Assembly (NCBI GenBank): GCA_020348885.1
Contig: CP070755.1
Location: 2,061,600 to 2,106,088, forward strand
DNA length: 44,489 nucleotides
Reading direction: 5' to 3'
Source of the DNA: Candidatus Coatesiibacteriota bacterium
Lineage (GTDB): Bacteria > RBG-13-66-14 > B26-G2 > WVWN01 > G020348885
Position numbers and translations under genes: made by a program. This document shows, one piece after another, positions 32,414 through 41,497 of this stretch. The notes beneath the pieces are model-generated. The model was not told the DNA's origin. It saw only the letters and a program-made list of their open reading frames with translations, and searched no databases. The number at the start of each line of letters is the position of its first letter. Position 1 is the stretch's first letter.

Positions 32414-33028
32414 ATGACGCGCTTGTTGACTATTACGTCCCTTTTAATTGCGGTATCGATTTGTACCGCCTTAGCAATTACGGTAGAACTTACCCCTACT
32501 GATGACGCATATATAGACGAGGGTGATTCTCAGGAGAATTACGGTGGCGCACCTTACGCTTATATAGGGTTTGTCGGAGGTTATGAATCAAGAACCCTCG
32601 TCCTCTTCGACCTATCACCTTACAGCGGGGCAAAAGTAACAGCCGCCACCTACGCGAGTTTCGTAGATAATTTAGATAATATATGCCACGATAACGTTTT
32701 GTGTTCAGGCGCGCGTTTTTGGGACGAATACACCGTAACCTGGGACAACGACCCGGGCTACACAACCGACATCTCGTTAAACTTCGGCCAACCGGTCGCC
32801 GACGATTGGTTGAGCTTAGACGTTACCGAGTTCGTGGAGAACTGGCTCGACGGCACGTATACCAATTACGGTTTTTACTTTATCGGTTTGAACCCGCCCC
32901 GTTCTAATTTCTCTTTCCGGACGAAAGAGTATACCGATAGCGAATATCACCCCAAACTGACTATCGACTACTATTTCGACTCGGTCGGACCGGCAAGCCT
33001 CGGCGAGATTAAAACAGTTTTTCGGTAA
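32414..33028 (+). CDS. Secreted DNRLRE-type (CBM96-like) beta-sandwich protein
   Basis: The protein is 204 residues with a signal peptide (MTRLLTITSLLIAVSICTALA). The mature part follows the DNRLRE pattern: an early strand with DDAYIDEGDSQENYGGAPY, LVLFDLS, then VTWDNDPG, WLSLDVTEFVENWLDG, YGFYF and a final YHPKLTIDYY. Such modules occur in extracellular proteins of uncultivated bacteria and may bind carbohydrate. After the domain comes a short tail SVGPASLGEIKTVFR that is outside the fold and may be a secretion or sorting tag. ATG 32414 has AAGGAGGG; the GTG at 32399 does not. Confidence 0.75.
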   Translation: MTRLLTITSLLIAVSICTALAITVELTPTDDAYIDEGDSQENYGGAPYAYIGFVGGYESRTLVLFDLSPYSGAKVTAATYASFVDNLDNICHDNVLCSGARFWDEYTVTWDNDPGYTTDISLNFGQPVADDWLSLDVTEFVENWLDGTYTNYGFYFIGLNPPRSNFSFRTKEYTDSEYHPKLTIDYYFDSVGPASLGEIKTVFR

Positions 33029-33167
33029 GTCTGGTATTTTGGCGAGATAGGCCCCCGTTCGAGATATTACCGGTTAGAATTCCGGTCGTTGTGACGTCCA
33101 GGAACGAGCGGGGGGCAAGCGAAGGCCCGACCCCGAGCGGCCGAACGCCCCAGCTTATGCGGTACGG

Positions 33168-33201
33168 CACTGAACCAGGTTGTTCAAGCCTGGTTGCAGT
33201 G
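33168..33201. other. Long imperfect hairpin upstream of tRNA-Leu
   Basis: CACTGAACCAGG (33168-33179) pairs with CCTGGTTGCAGTG (33189-33201) with one bulged G. No T run follows. It lies 140 bases after the DNRLRE-type gene and may end or stabilise that transcript. Nothing else is visible in 33029-33272. Confidence 0.45.
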
Positions 33202-33283
33202 TCTCGATAATGATTATTATGTATCCGCGCAGGTCGCGTTCAGCGGCCGGAGCGGACGGATAAATGCGCTGTCCCAATCGCCC

Positions 33284-33312
33284 TTGACTTGAACCGGCGC
33301 GTGTGGTAAGTT
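33284..33312 (+). promoter_or_regulatory. Promoter of tRNA-Leu
   Basis: TTGACT (33284-33289), 17 bases, TAAGTT (33307-33312). It is duplicated at 10882-10910. Confidence 0.75.
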
Positions 33313-33323
33313 TCGGCGCGAAC

Positions 33324-33406
<83 letters not shown>

Positions 33407-33412
33407 AGATAC

Positions 33413-33437
33413 TCGGGCGGCGCCCGCCCGACCTTTT
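33413..33437 (+). terminator. Hairpin after tRNA-Leu
   Basis: TCGGGCGG (33413-33420), loop CGC, CCGCCCGA (33424-33431), then CCTTTTATC. The T tract is short, so read-through into trigger factor is possible. Confidence 0.6.
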
Positions 33438-33476
33438 ATCATTTCGGGCGGACGCGTTCGTATACCCGGAAGATTC

Positions 33477-34727
33477 GTGGCCGACGTTAAAAGCGAAATT
33501 GAAAAAACGGGCGAGAACACCGTTCGTCTGAAAATAAAGGTCCCGGCTGAAGTCGTGGCGGCGGCGCTCGACGCCGAGTACAGACGCTACGCCCGCGAAG
33601 TCAAGATGCCCGGGTTCCGAAAGGGCAAGGTCCCCCGGCGTGTAATCGAAAGCCGGTACGGCAAAACTATCCTCGACGACGTTGCCGGCGATATTGTCGC
33701 CGAAACCCTGGACAAAACGATTAGGGATAGCGACCTGGACGTTATCGGGACGCCGGCCGTCAAAGTCGAACCGTACGACGGCGTGGGGGAACTCGTATAT
33801 TCGGCGGAAGTCGATGTATATCCTGATTTCGAGCTTCCTGACGTAGAAAAGATGCTTTCGAAAATCAAGATCCGAAAACCGAAGGTAAACGAAAAAGACG
33901 TTGAGGAAGCGTTGGAAAGTTTACGCGCGGCCAACGCTACGCTCGAGCCGGTAACGGACCGTCCGGCGGAAGACGGCGACATGGTCATTCTCAGGTTCCT
34001 TGGGGAGACACCGCCCGGGTTTAACAAGGACGTAATCAGGATATGGGCGAATAAAAGCCCGGAAGACTTCGCCGGGCGGCAGGTACTCGGGCACGCGGCC
34101 AGAGACACCTTCTCGCTCGTCATCCAATATCCTGAAGACTTCGGCGATAAAACCGCGGCGGGGACCGAACGCAACGAACCGGTGGAGGTCGTGGAGGTCA
34201 AGACGCCCGTACCGCCGGACCTGGACGACGATTTCGCGGCGGACCTGGACTTCGATGACCTGGATACCCTACGCGAAGACGTCCGCGAAAGGCTTTTGAA
34301 GCGGGACGCGGCCAACGCGAGAAGGGAAGCTTTAAATGAGCTGGTTTCCAAAATCGCCGCGAGGACCGAAGTCCCGATATCCGGAACGTTCGTCGAGAAA
34401 GCGACGGCGGACGCATACGGCGTCGAATCGTTGGATAAAATCGAAGGCGTCTCGGAAACCGAAGCCCTGAATAGTACCCGCGAGGATTTATCCAGATATA
34501 TTATTACTCATCGTTTGGCGGAGGAAAAAGGCATCAAACCGACGCCGGAGGAAATCGAATCCCTGAGAAGAAACGTACTTGAAACAGAAGGGTTCCGTAT
34601 ATCTTACTCCGCCGCGTTTAACCATATATCGAAGGTAAAACTTACGGAACTGCTGTTCGGCGAGAGCGGCGGACCGGCGGAAAAACGAAGCGAAACTGTC
34701 GCGGCCACAGGCGATAGAAACGAGTAG
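33477..34727 (+). CDS. tig: Trigger factor (ribosome-associated chaperone)
   Basis: The protein is 416 residues. The N-terminal ribosome-binding domain has the signature MPGFRKGKVPRRVIESRYG. A central PPIase/FKBP-like region spans about residues 160-245. The helical C-terminal substrate-binding arms follow (DTLREDVRERLLKRD; EEKGIKPTPEEIESL). Trigger factor binds near the ribosome exit tunnel and folds nascent chains. The frame is open upstream through the tRNA, so the start must lie after 33406. GTG 33477 gives the family N-terminus (MADVKSEIEKTGENTVRL) and follows GGAAG. clpP and clpX, frequent neighbours elsewhere, are not here. Confidence 0.92.
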   Translation: MADVKSEIEKTGENTVRLKIKVPAEVVAAALDAEYRRYAREVKMPGFRKGKVPRRVIESRYGKTILDDVAGDIVAETLDKTIRDSDLDVIGTPAVKVEPYDGVGELVYSAEVDVYPDFELPDVEKMLSKIKIRKPKVNEKDVEEALESLRAANATLEPVTDRPAEDGDMVILRFLGETPPGFNKDVIRIWANKSPEDFAGRQVLGHAARDTFSLVIQYPEDFGDKTAAGTERNEPVEVVEVKTPVPPDLDDDFAADLDFDDLDTLREDVRERLLKRDAANARREALNELVSKIAARTEVPISGTFVEKATADAYGVESLDKIEGVSETEALNSTREDLSRYIITHRLAEEKGIKPTPEEIESLRRNVLETEGFRISYSAAFNHISKVKLTELLFGESGGPAEKRSETVAATGDRNE

Positions 34728-34773
34728 TGAAGTGGCGCGATTTAACTCGCGAACCGAAAACGGTCATCGGGCT

Positions 34774-35916
34774 ATGAAAAGCTATTTTCGAAAATCGGCA
34801 ATAGCATCAGTCCTGCTTATCCTACCCCTTCTTTGCAATACGTGCTTCCCCCGCAAAGAGTATATAGTGGGAATAGTCGGGACCGAAACGGGACCGAACG
34901 CCGAAATCGGCATATCGGTTGTAAGGGGCGCCGGTCTAAGGTGTACGGAGATAAATATCTCGAAGAAGAAACTGAACAAGCGCTTCCTCACATGCGTCCA
35001 CTACGATGACGCTGGCGACCCGGAGCTTACCGAAACTCATACGAGGCGGCTTGTCGAGGTGGACGAGGCCGCGGCCGTTATACTGGCGACGGCTTCGAAA
35101 GATGGCGCAGAACGCGCGTTAAAAGTTTGTACGAACGCTAGAGTACCGATGATTTCCGTCTCCGGCTTCCTCGCCGAGGACAATACGACCGGGAAAGGTT
35201 GCTACGAAATCGGATTGGACGGACCGGCGATGTCGTCCGCGTTGGTCGGTTATTTACAGGAAACTTACGGTTACAATAGGGTCGGATTCTTGGTTATCGG
35301 CGATTATGAGGTGCCGCCCGGCGTCAAGGACGCAGTAGGTATTGACGTAAACCCGAACCGGACTATAGAACTCAACACCTCCATCGGGACCGACGATATC
35401 GACATTATCGCTGTTACCCCCGACGTACGATTCGCCGACCTGGAAGTACTATACGTTTACGGGACGGTTCGGGATACTTTCCGACTCGCCAGGGAACTCG
35501 AAGTCGACGGCGTATATTTGCCTATCGTTAACATAAAACCTTTCGGGGACCCCGAAATATTGGATGAAGAGATAACGACTTCCGAATCGTTGGTATTGAT
35601 TTCACCAGTGCCCCTCGAGTACGGCGAAGCACGGGCAATAAAATTCGAGAGGTACTTCGAAGATATCAAGGGTTACCGACCCAATTTTTACTCGGCGTTG
35701 GGTTATGACGCGATGGACCTCGTCGCCCGCGCGATAAAGGAAACCAAAGGTACCGAACCGGACGAGATAAAAGCGGAATGGGAAAAACTCGGGACCTGGG
35801 AGGGCATAGTCGGGAGGACCGATTTCAAAACGGGGAAAACGGATTTTGACTATTACGTTATCGAGGTAACGATAATCTCCAATAGGCCGAAGGTGGAAAC
35901 GCTAACGATTATATAA
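34774..35916 (+). CDS. LivK-like periplasmic ligand-binding protein (type 1 fold), probable lipoprotein
   Basis: The protein is 380 residues. The N-terminus MKSYFRKSAIASVLLILPLLCNTC is a signal peptide with cysteines that could serve as a lipidation site. The body has the Leu/Ile/Val-binding-protein pattern: IVGIVGTETGPNAEIG at the start, VILATASKDGAERAL, VPMISVSG, and YSALGYDAMDLVARAI ... GRTDF near the end. No permease or ATPase genes follow, so it may be an orphan binding protein or a sensor partner. GTG 34732, four bases after tig, is an alternative start, but the signal peptide favours ATG 34774. Confidence 0.82.
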   Translation: MKSYFRKSAIASVLLILPLLCNTCFPRKEYIVGIVGTETGPNAEIGISVVRGAGLRCTEINISKKKLNKRFLTCVHYDDAGDPELTETHTRRLVEVDEAAAVILATASKDGAERALKVCTNARVPMISVSGFLAEDNTTGKGCYEIGLDGPAMSSALVGYLQETYGYNRVGFLVIGDYEVPPGVKDAVGIDVNPNRTIELNTSIGTDDIDIIAVTPDVRFADLEVLYVYGTVRDTFRLARELEVDGVYLPIVNIKPFGDPEILDEEITTSESLVLISPVPLEYGEARAIKFERYFEDIKGYRPNFYSALGYDAMDLVARAIKETKGTEPDEIKAEWEKLGTWEGIVGRTDFKTGKTDFDYYVIEVTIISNRPKVETLTII

Positions 35917-35941
35917 CGAGGTTTCCGAAATGGCGAGACGG

Positions 35942-35962
35942 ACGCCGGCTACAAGCCGGCGT
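35942..35962. terminator. Hairpin between convergent genes
   Basis: ACGCCGGCT (35942-35950), loop ACA, AGCCGGCGT (35954-35962). It ends at the stop codon of the minus-strand glycosyltransferase. T-rich sequence follows only loosely (TAACTATTTCT). Confidence 0.55.
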
Positions 35963-36831
35963 TAACTATTTCTAGAGCTCAGGAGTATAAGCAGCCACTG
36001 GGTAAGCGCGAAAAATATGAGTAGCGGAGAAACCGCAAGATATATTACGAACCTGAGCGGGTTATGCTTATAGAAGTACCGCCCGAGTGAGACGTAATGG
36101 ACCAATGTCATTCGGTACGGGTGTTTTTTTGTAGAAACCGCCCACCGGTGCGTTACGCGTACGTGCGGTACGATATAAACGTCGTAGCCGGCCAAACTTA
36201 TACGCCGGCAGAAGTCTATATCTTCCAGATACATAAAGAACCCCGGGTCCATCCCGCCGGTCGTTTCTAAAATATGCCGAGGGAAAATTAACGCGGCGCC
36301 GCCGACCGCGTCGACCGGGGTCGGCCCGGTCGAATCTAAATCCAAATCGCCGTAAAACGAACGTCTGCTAATCGGGTTGCCGGGCCAGAGCCGGTACAAA
36401 GGCGACCGGCGCGCGCCGAAAACCGAAAGTATAGTAGGGAACCTACGATAGGATTCTTGCTTTCGGCCGTCGAAGCTTTCGAGCTGCGGCGCCGCGGCCC
36501 CCGCGGCCGGCGTATCCCGCAGAAAATTAATAAGGCTTTCCAAAACGCCCGGCCCGACTTCCACGTCCGGGTTCAGGAACATAATGAACTCGCCGGACGC
36601 CAACCGCGCGCCGGCGTTACATCCGCCGGCATACCCCACGTTGTGTTCGTTTTCGACGAGTGTTATGTCGCCGCGCTTTCGTAACTCCTCAACGCTTCCG
36701 TCTGCGGACGCGTTATCGATGGCGATAACCTCGACGCCGCCGTCGGGCGGGTTTGTTAGTATCGAATCGATACACCGGTGGACGTACTCACCGGTTCTGT
36801 AGTTAACGATTATAGCGGAGAGAATGGGCAT
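35962..36831 (-). CDS. Family 2 glycosyltransferase (rhamnosyltransferase-like)
   Basis: The protein is 289 residues. The GT-A fold is evident from SAIIVNYRTGEYVHRCIDSI at the start, IAIDNASADGS, the NEHNVGYAGGCNAGA donor-binding segment, FLNPDVE (metal site region), GGAALIFPR and GFFMYLEDIDFCRRI. A hydrophobic C-terminal helix (about 262-285) anchors it to the membrane. This is the WbbL/RfbN-like subgroup that adds rhamnose or similar sugars to O-antigen or exopolysaccharide. It is the last gene of a three-gene minus-strand operon with the epimerase and the priming transferase. Confidence 0.9.
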   Translation of the reverse strand: MPILSAIIVNYRTGEYVHRCIDSILTNPPDGGVEVIAIDNASADGSVEELRKRGDITLVENEHNVGYAGGCNAGARLASGEFIMFLNPDVEVGPGVLESLINFLRDTPAAGAAAPQLESFDGRKQESYRRFPTILSVFGARRSPLYRLWPGNPISRRSFYGDLDLDSTGPTPVDAVGGAALIFPRHILETTGGMDPGFFMYLEDIDFCRRISLAGYDVYIVPHVRVTHRWAVSTKKHPYRMTLVHYVSLGRYFYKHNPLRFVIYLAVSPLLIFFALTQWLLILLSSRNS

Positions 36832-36861
36832 CGTTCGGTATTGTGGAAGGGGTATTGGGCG

Positions 36862-37809
36862 CTATATTAATCCCGCGCCTTTTAAATAAGTGGCTTGCTT
36901 TGCTATGCCCTCTAAAACGTCCGTATTCGGGTCGAAACCGATAGCTTCTTCCAAACGCGATATATCGGCGTGGGTCGTACCCACGTCGCCGGGTTGTCCC
37001 GGTAGCCTTTCAACGATGGCTTTTTTCCCGAGAGCGCTCTCCACTACTTTGATAAGTTCGTTAAGGGTCGTAATCTTCCCGCTTGCGACGTTAAATACGG
37101 CGCCTTCTATGCCTTTTTCGGCGATTTTTACGTATGCGTCGACGACGTAATCCACGTACGTATAGTCCCGACCCGACGAACCGTCGCCGTAAACGGTTAT
37201 TGGTTTCCCCGCGGCTACGGCAGTCAGGAACTTATGTACAGCCATATCCGGGCGTTGGCGCGGCCCATAAACGGAAAAAAGCCTTAACGTCGTTACGCGG
37301 GTACCGTATTCGCGCTTGTACAGGTCGAACATGTCTTCGGCCGCGAGTTTTGTAGCGCCGTACGGCGACACCGGGCGTGGCGGCGTTTCCTCCGTAACCG
37401 GTAATACATCCGCGTCGCCGTATACGCTGCTCGACGACGCATAAAGAAAAAAAACGTCCGGCCGGTCTTTTAACGCTTCGAGCAACTTTTGAGTAGCGAG
37501 TACGTTGTTGGACAAGTACTCGTCGAAGTGGAGCCCCCAACTATCTCTGACGCCCGGACGGGCGGCCAGGTGAAAAACCGCCGATATCCCGTCTAGAACC
37601 GGCGTTAATCCTATTTCGTTAAGGTCGGCTTCAATAAAAGAGAAATCCTCGTAATCCAACAACCGTTTCAGGTTCTCTTCTTTTAACCCGCGCTGGTAAT
37701 TATCCAGAAACGAATCGATACCGGTAACTTCGTAACCGTCCTCGCAGAGCCGCTCGGTTAAATGGGAACCGATAAACCCGGCGGCACCCGTTACCAACAC
37801 GCGCTTCAT
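36862..37809 (-). CDS. NAD-dependent sugar epimerase/dehydratase (UDP-glucose 4-epimerase-like)
   Basis: The protein is 315 residues of the extended SDR family: GAAGFIGSHL (NAD motif GxxGxxG), HLAARPGVRDSW, the catalytic SSSSVYG and YGATK (Tyr-xxx-Lys), and RLFSVYGPRQRPDMAV. It probably makes an epimerised or uronic UDP-sugar for the polysaccharide assembled by its operon partners. The exact substrate cannot be read. It overlaps the priming transferase gene by four bases (translational coupling) and precedes the GT2 gene by 30 bases. Confidence 0.92.
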   Translation of the reverse strand: MKRVLVTGAAGFIGSHLTERLCEDGYEVTGIDSFLDNYQRGLKEENLKRLLDYEDFSFIEADLNEIGLTPVLDGISAVFHLAARPGVRDSWGLHFDEYLSNNVLATQKLLEALKDRPDVFFLYASSSSVYGDADVLPVTEETPPRPVSPYGATKLAAEDMFDLYKREYGTRVTTLRLFSVYGPRQRPDMAVHKFLTAVAAGKPITVYGDGSSGRDYTYVDYVVDAYVKIAEKGIEGAVFNVASGKITTLNELIKVVESALGKKAIVERLPGQPGDVGTTHADISRLEEAIGFDPNTDVLEGIAKQATYLKGAGLI

Positions 37810-39182
37810 TTGACGCCCTTACCGGTAAGAATAACCTGGAGAGTCCATATATAAATCCGCAAATCCAGCCCGAGCGTCATATGATCTATATAGTACAGGT
37901 CATACTTCAACTTCTCCCGCACGTCGTCCAACGTCTCGTCGTACTTGTGTTTAACCTGTGCGAGGCCGGTTATACCCGGTTTAACCGCCAACCTGCGCGT
38001 ATAAAGAGGGATAGTCCTGCCGAACTCCTCGACGAATTTACGCCGCTCGGGTCGGGGACCGACAATACTCATATCGCCTTTCAATACGTTTATCAGTTGG
38101 GGTAGTTCGTCAATACGATACCGCCGTATGAAGCGCCCGACGGGCGTAACCCTGGGGTCGTCGGTACCCGCCCATATCGGCCCGCTCTCGCTCTCGGCGT
38201 TCGCGACCATAGACCGGATTTTATACATAACATAGGATTCACTGTCGCGACCGATTCGCTCTTGCTTATAAAAAAACGAACCCCCGGATTGAGACCTGAC
38301 GAAAGGCCATAATACGGAAAAAACGGCCGCAGAGACGGTCAAGCCCACTAAAGCATATACTATATCGAGAGCGCGCTTTACGAAATAATACCAACCGAAA
38401 AGCGGCTGACCGACGACGTCGGCCAGCGGTACCCCGTCGAGGTGTATAATCCGAACGCGCCCGCTTACCATATCTACTACGTCAGGGATCGCGCGTATCG
38501 CGACATCCAGGCCGACGCAGTTATTGGTTACGGCGCGTACGCGGTCCTCCGGGTTAGAGCTATGAGTAATAACCAGCTCAGCAATGTCCTTCTCGAGCAC
38601 GATAGAACGAATGTTACGTATAGGACCCAGTACTTTCGATTCGTCAACGTCGGTAGTATCATCGCCGTCGGATATAAAACCGACGAGGTCATATCCCAGA
38701 TGAGCGCCCTTTAACACTTTTTCCGCGAAGACGCGGGCCGATTCCCCGGTTCCGACCACCGCTAGCCGCCTTAAACCGACACCCCGCCTCGATAGCCACC
38801 TGATAAACGTGCCTAGGACGAACCGCGAAACGAAATATGTAGCGAAAAGGAGAACATACAGATATAAAACGAATAACGGCCGGAACTTAAAACCCGCGAG
38901 GGCGAAGTAAGCAAACGCGAACAAACAACCCAGAGTAACCGTTTTGAATATAAACCCCAGGTCGTCCATCGCGTAAAAGTACCATCTGTCGCGGTAGAGT
39001 CCGAAATAAAGGGCAAGAACTGGGAAGAACAAGGTGATTACCAAGCTATGTAAGCCCAGTTTCGCCCACGACAAGTCGACCCACCCGGCGTGCTTTACAA
39101 CCGCGAAAAAGGCGAAAACAGCCGCGTAAACAAACGCGAGATCAAACGACGCCATTATAAACTGTAATTTCTTATGCGTCAT
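37806..39182 (-). CDS. Polyprenyl-phosphate sugar phosphotransferase (WbaP/WcaJ-like)
   Basis: The protein is 458 residues. The first half has four or five hydrophobic helices, then a Rossmann-like nucleotide-binding domain (RRLAVVGTGESARVFAEK). The C-terminal catalytic domain has the bacterial sugar-transferase signature: KRALDIVYALVGL, YKQERIGRDSESYVMYKIRSM, RRYRIDELPQLINVLKGDMS, IVGPRPERRKF and KPGITGLAQV. It transfers a sugar-1-phosphate to undecaprenyl phosphate and thus primes O-antigen or exopolysaccharide synthesis at the inner membrane. A near-consensus promoter lies at 39209-39236, and it is the first gene of its operon. Confidence 0.93.
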   Translation of the reverse strand: MTHKKLQFIMASFDLAFVYAAVFAFFAVVKHAGWVDLSWAKLGLHSLVITLFFPVLALYFGLYRDRWYFYAMDDLGFIFKTVTLGCLFAFAYFALAGFKFRPLFVLYLYVLLFATYFVSRFVLGTFIRWLSRRGVGLRRLAVVGTGESARVFAEKVLKGAHLGYDLVGFISDGDDTTDVDESKVLGPIRNIRSIVLEKDIAELVITHSSNPEDRVRAVTNNCVGLDVAIRAIPDVVDMVSGRVRIIHLDGVPLADVVGQPLFGWYYFVKRALDIVYALVGLTVSAAVFSVLWPFVRSQSGGSFFYKQERIGRDSESYVMYKIRSMVANAESESGPIWAGTDDPRVTPVGRFIRRYRIDELPQLINVLKGDMSIVGPRPERRKFVEEFGRTIPLYTRRLAVKPGITGLAQVKHKYDETLDDVREKLKYDLYYIDHMTLGLDLRIYIWTLQVILTGKGVK

Positions 39183-39208
39183 ACGGGCGTTCGTCCCAAA
39201 GCGCGGTT

Positions 39209-39236
39209 ATTATATGCTTTTTCAACCGATAGTCAA
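39209..39236 (-). promoter_or_regulatory. Promoter of the polysaccharide operon
   Basis: On the minus strand TTGACT (39236-39231), 16 bases, TATAAT (39214-39209). The start codon follows about 27 bases downstream of the -10. Confidence 0.75.
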
Positions 39237-39377
39237 GAACGGATTCCCGGGCTGTTATTGTGAACGCCGGCGTAAAGTAAACGTCCGGGAAAAGGGATGA
39301 GAGCGCGATAAACCAAAAAGCCCAGTGGATTTAGGGGCGATAGTATGGTATAATACTAAATTCGCGTTTTTACGGCT

Positions 39378-39406
39378 TTGACAAGGTGCTATAATAGTAT
39401 TATATA
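39378..39406 (+). promoter_or_regulatory. Promoter region of ino1
   Basis: TTGACA (39378-39383), 17 bases, TATATA (39401-39406). A second, overlapping start is possible from the extended -10 TGCTATAAT at 39387-39395, and another TATAAT lies at 39359. The rest of the 311-base gap 39183-39493 holds the divergent promoter and no gene. Confidence 0.6.
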
Positions 39407-39493
39407 CGACCAATATCCCTTGAGCTCAACCGATTCCCGTGTTAGTATTACGGCCCTATGGGACTAGATGAAACGACCTCGTAAGGAGGAGCT

Positions 39494-40633
39494 ATGGGCA
39501 AGGTAAGAGTAGGAATAATCGGCGCCGGTAACTGCGCTTGTAGTTTCGTCCAAGGCGTCGAATACTACAAGAGCGCCCGTGACGACGAAGAAGTTCCCGG
39601 GCTGATGCACGTTAACTTGGGCGGCTATCATGTTCGGGACGTTGAGTTTACCGCCGCGTTCGATATCGACAAAAACAAGGTTGGGAAGGATTTGAGCGAG
39701 GCCATATTCACGTACCCCAACAACACGATGAAGTTCAGCGATGTACCGAAGTTGGACGTACCGGTTCACCGGGGAATGACCCATGACGGGCTCGGTAAAT
39801 ACCTGAAAGAGATAATTGAAAAAGCTCCCGGAGAAACGGCCGATATCGTCGGTATATTGCAAGATACTGAAACCGACGTGGTCGTGAATTACCTTCCGGT
39901 CGGTTCGGAAGAAGCAACTAAGTGGTACGTTGAGAAGGTCCTGGACGCCGGGTGTGCCTTTGTCAACTGCATTCCCGTCTTCATCGCCCAGGAGAACTAC
40001 TGGCAGAAAGAATTCGATAAGCGCGGTCTTCCGATGATCGGCGACGACATAAAGAGCCAGGTGGGCGCCACCATAGTTCACCGCGTCCTTACGAACCTGT
40101 ATAAAGATCGGGGCGTTAGGATGGAGCGGACGTACCAACTCAACGTCGGCGGTAATATGGACTTCTATAATATGCTCGAGCGCGAGCGTCTCGAATCTAA
40201 GAAAGTATCCAAGACTCAGGCGGTAACGAGCCAACTCGATTACGACATAGGCAAGGGTAACATCCACATTGGCCCCAGCGATTACGTCGAATGGTTGACC
40301 GACCGCAAGTGGTGTTTCCTGCGCTGCGAGGGCCGTTCGTTCGGCGACGTTCCCCTCAACGTCGAGCTTAAACTCGAGGTCTGGGACAGCCCGAACTCGG
40401 CCGGCGTGGTCATCGACGCGGTGCGGTGCGCCAAGCTGGCCCTCGACCGCGGCATTTCGGGTTCGCTGATCGCGCCGTCCAGCTATTTCATGAAGTCGCC
40501 GCCGCAACAGTTCCCGGATGACGTGTGTCGGCAAATGGTCGAGGAGTATATCGCGGGGAAGGGCCCGGACAATAAACGGGCGGCCAAAGCGAAATCCAAG
40601 AAGAAGGAAAAAGAACCGGTCTCGGTCGGCTAG
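39494..40633 (+). CDS. ino1: Inositol-3-phosphate synthase
   Basis: The protein is 379 residues, the length of the bacterial/archaeal type. The NAD motif is [12 protein letters not shown]. Family blocks include [49 protein letters not shown] and [19 protein letters not shown]. It converts glucose-6-phosphate to inositol-3-phosphate, the first step to phosphatidylinositol and inositol-containing sphingolipids or to compatible solutes. The C-terminal tail is Lys-rich and low-complexity ([15 protein letters not shown]). AAGGAGG precedes the ATG. Its neighbours downstream, two genes on, look like sphingolipid enzymes. Confidence 0.93.
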   Translation: MGKVRVGIIGAGNCACSFVQGVEYYKSARDDEEVPGLMHVNLGGYHVRDVEFTAAFDIDKNKVGKDLSEAIFTYPNNTMKFSDVPKLDVPVHRGMTHDGLGKYLKEIIEKAPGETADIVGILQDTETDVVVNYLPVGSEEATKWYVEKVLDAGCAFVNCIPVFIAQENYWQKEFDKRGLPMIGDDIKSQVGATIVHRVLTNLYKDRGVRMERTYQLNVGGNMDFYNMLERERLESKKVSKTQAVTSQLDYDIGKGNIHIGPSDYVEWLTDRKWCFLRCEGRSFGDVPLNVELKLEVWDSPNSAGVVIDAVRCAKLALDRGISGSLIAPSSYFMKSPPQQFPDDVCRQMVEEYIAGKGPDNKRAAKAKSKKKEKEPVSVG

Positions 40634-40697
40634 GCGGCGTTGAAGGGCTAATGCCGAACGAACCGGGAACAAGGAAAAACCGCGCTAATTTACCGTT

Positions 40698-41333
40698 GTG
40701 CTCGGCGAACTCATCGTATTCGAGGGGATAGAAGGCTCGGGGAAGTCCACCCAGGCCGAGTTGCTTCTGCAACACCTGCAGGGCGGCGACGTTCCCGTCT
40801 CCTTCGCCCGCGAACCGGGAGGCACGATTCTAGGCGAGCGAGTCCGGGATATTCTCCTCGACGCTAGCGGGCCGCGGATGAGCCCACGGGCCGAACTGTT
40901 CCTGTATCTCGCTGCCCGGGCTCAACTCATCCGGGAGTTTATCGCGCCGAAATTGGAGAACGGCGAACGCGTTATACTCGACCGGTACGTTCACTCGACG
41001 ATCGCGTACCAGGGATATGGTCTCCGAATTAACCTGGTAGGGCTTGACCACGCCGAGAACGTCGAGGCGGTAACCGAATTGTGCCGCCAGGGCGTCGGCG
41101 AGTTCTGGCCCGATACTGTGTTCTTACTGGACCTGCCGGTCGAAGAAGGGTTAAAACGGCTGAAGGGCTCACCCGACCGCATTGAAAGGCGGGACCGCGC
41201 GTTCCACGAACGGGTAAGGGAAGGCTACCTGGCCCTCGCCGAAACCGAAAAGGGGCTGTTTACGGTTATAGACGCTACCCTGCCCATCGAAGAGATAGCT
41301 GAACGGGTTAGAGTCGGATTCGAACTTGCGTAA
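40698..41333 (+). CDS. tmk: Thymidylate kinase
   Basis: The protein is 211 residues. The P-loop is FEGIEGSGKSTQ, with the DR motif ILDRYVHSTIAYQGYG and FAREPGGT (the DRY/TxxxQ and REPGGT signatures of Tmk). The lid region is RIERRDRAFHERVR. It phosphorylates dTMP to dTDP for DNA synthesis. The start is GTG 40698 with only a weak ribosome site; no better codon lies near. It sits 64 bases after ino1 and about 160 bases before the reductase gene, with no visible terminator on either side. Confidence 0.93.
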   Translation: MLGELIVFEGIEGSGKSTQAELLLQHLQGGDVPVSFAREPGGTILGERVRDILLDASGPRMSPRAELFLYLAARAQLIREFIAPKLENGERVILDRYVHSTIAYQGYGLRINLVGLDHAENVEAVTELCRQGVGEFWPDTVFLLDLPVEEGLKRLKGSPDRIERRDRAFHERVREGYLALAETEKGLFTVIDATLPIEEIAERVRVGFELA

Positions 41334-41477
41334 ACCCCCGCTCGAAACTTCGGTATTTTGAGTATTATAGCGATCAGACACGGTGATTGAAGCTTTTTCG
41401 CGAACATACCGGCCGGGGATAAAACCCTTGAAATCGGAAAGCGGTTTTGGTAACTTTGTATAGCGTTTTATAACGCC

Positions 41478-41497
41478 AAGGAGGTTTTCTCTATATT
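41478..41497 (+). promoter_or_regulatory. Ribosome site and probable AUU start codon
   Basis: AAGGAGG (41478-41484) is followed after ten bases by ATT at 41495, in frame with the reductase. Between the upstream in-frame TAA (41471) and this point there is no ATG, GTG or TTG. The first standard start, TTG 41507, is 22 bases from the ribosome site and would cut into the first beta-strand. Confidence 0.55.
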
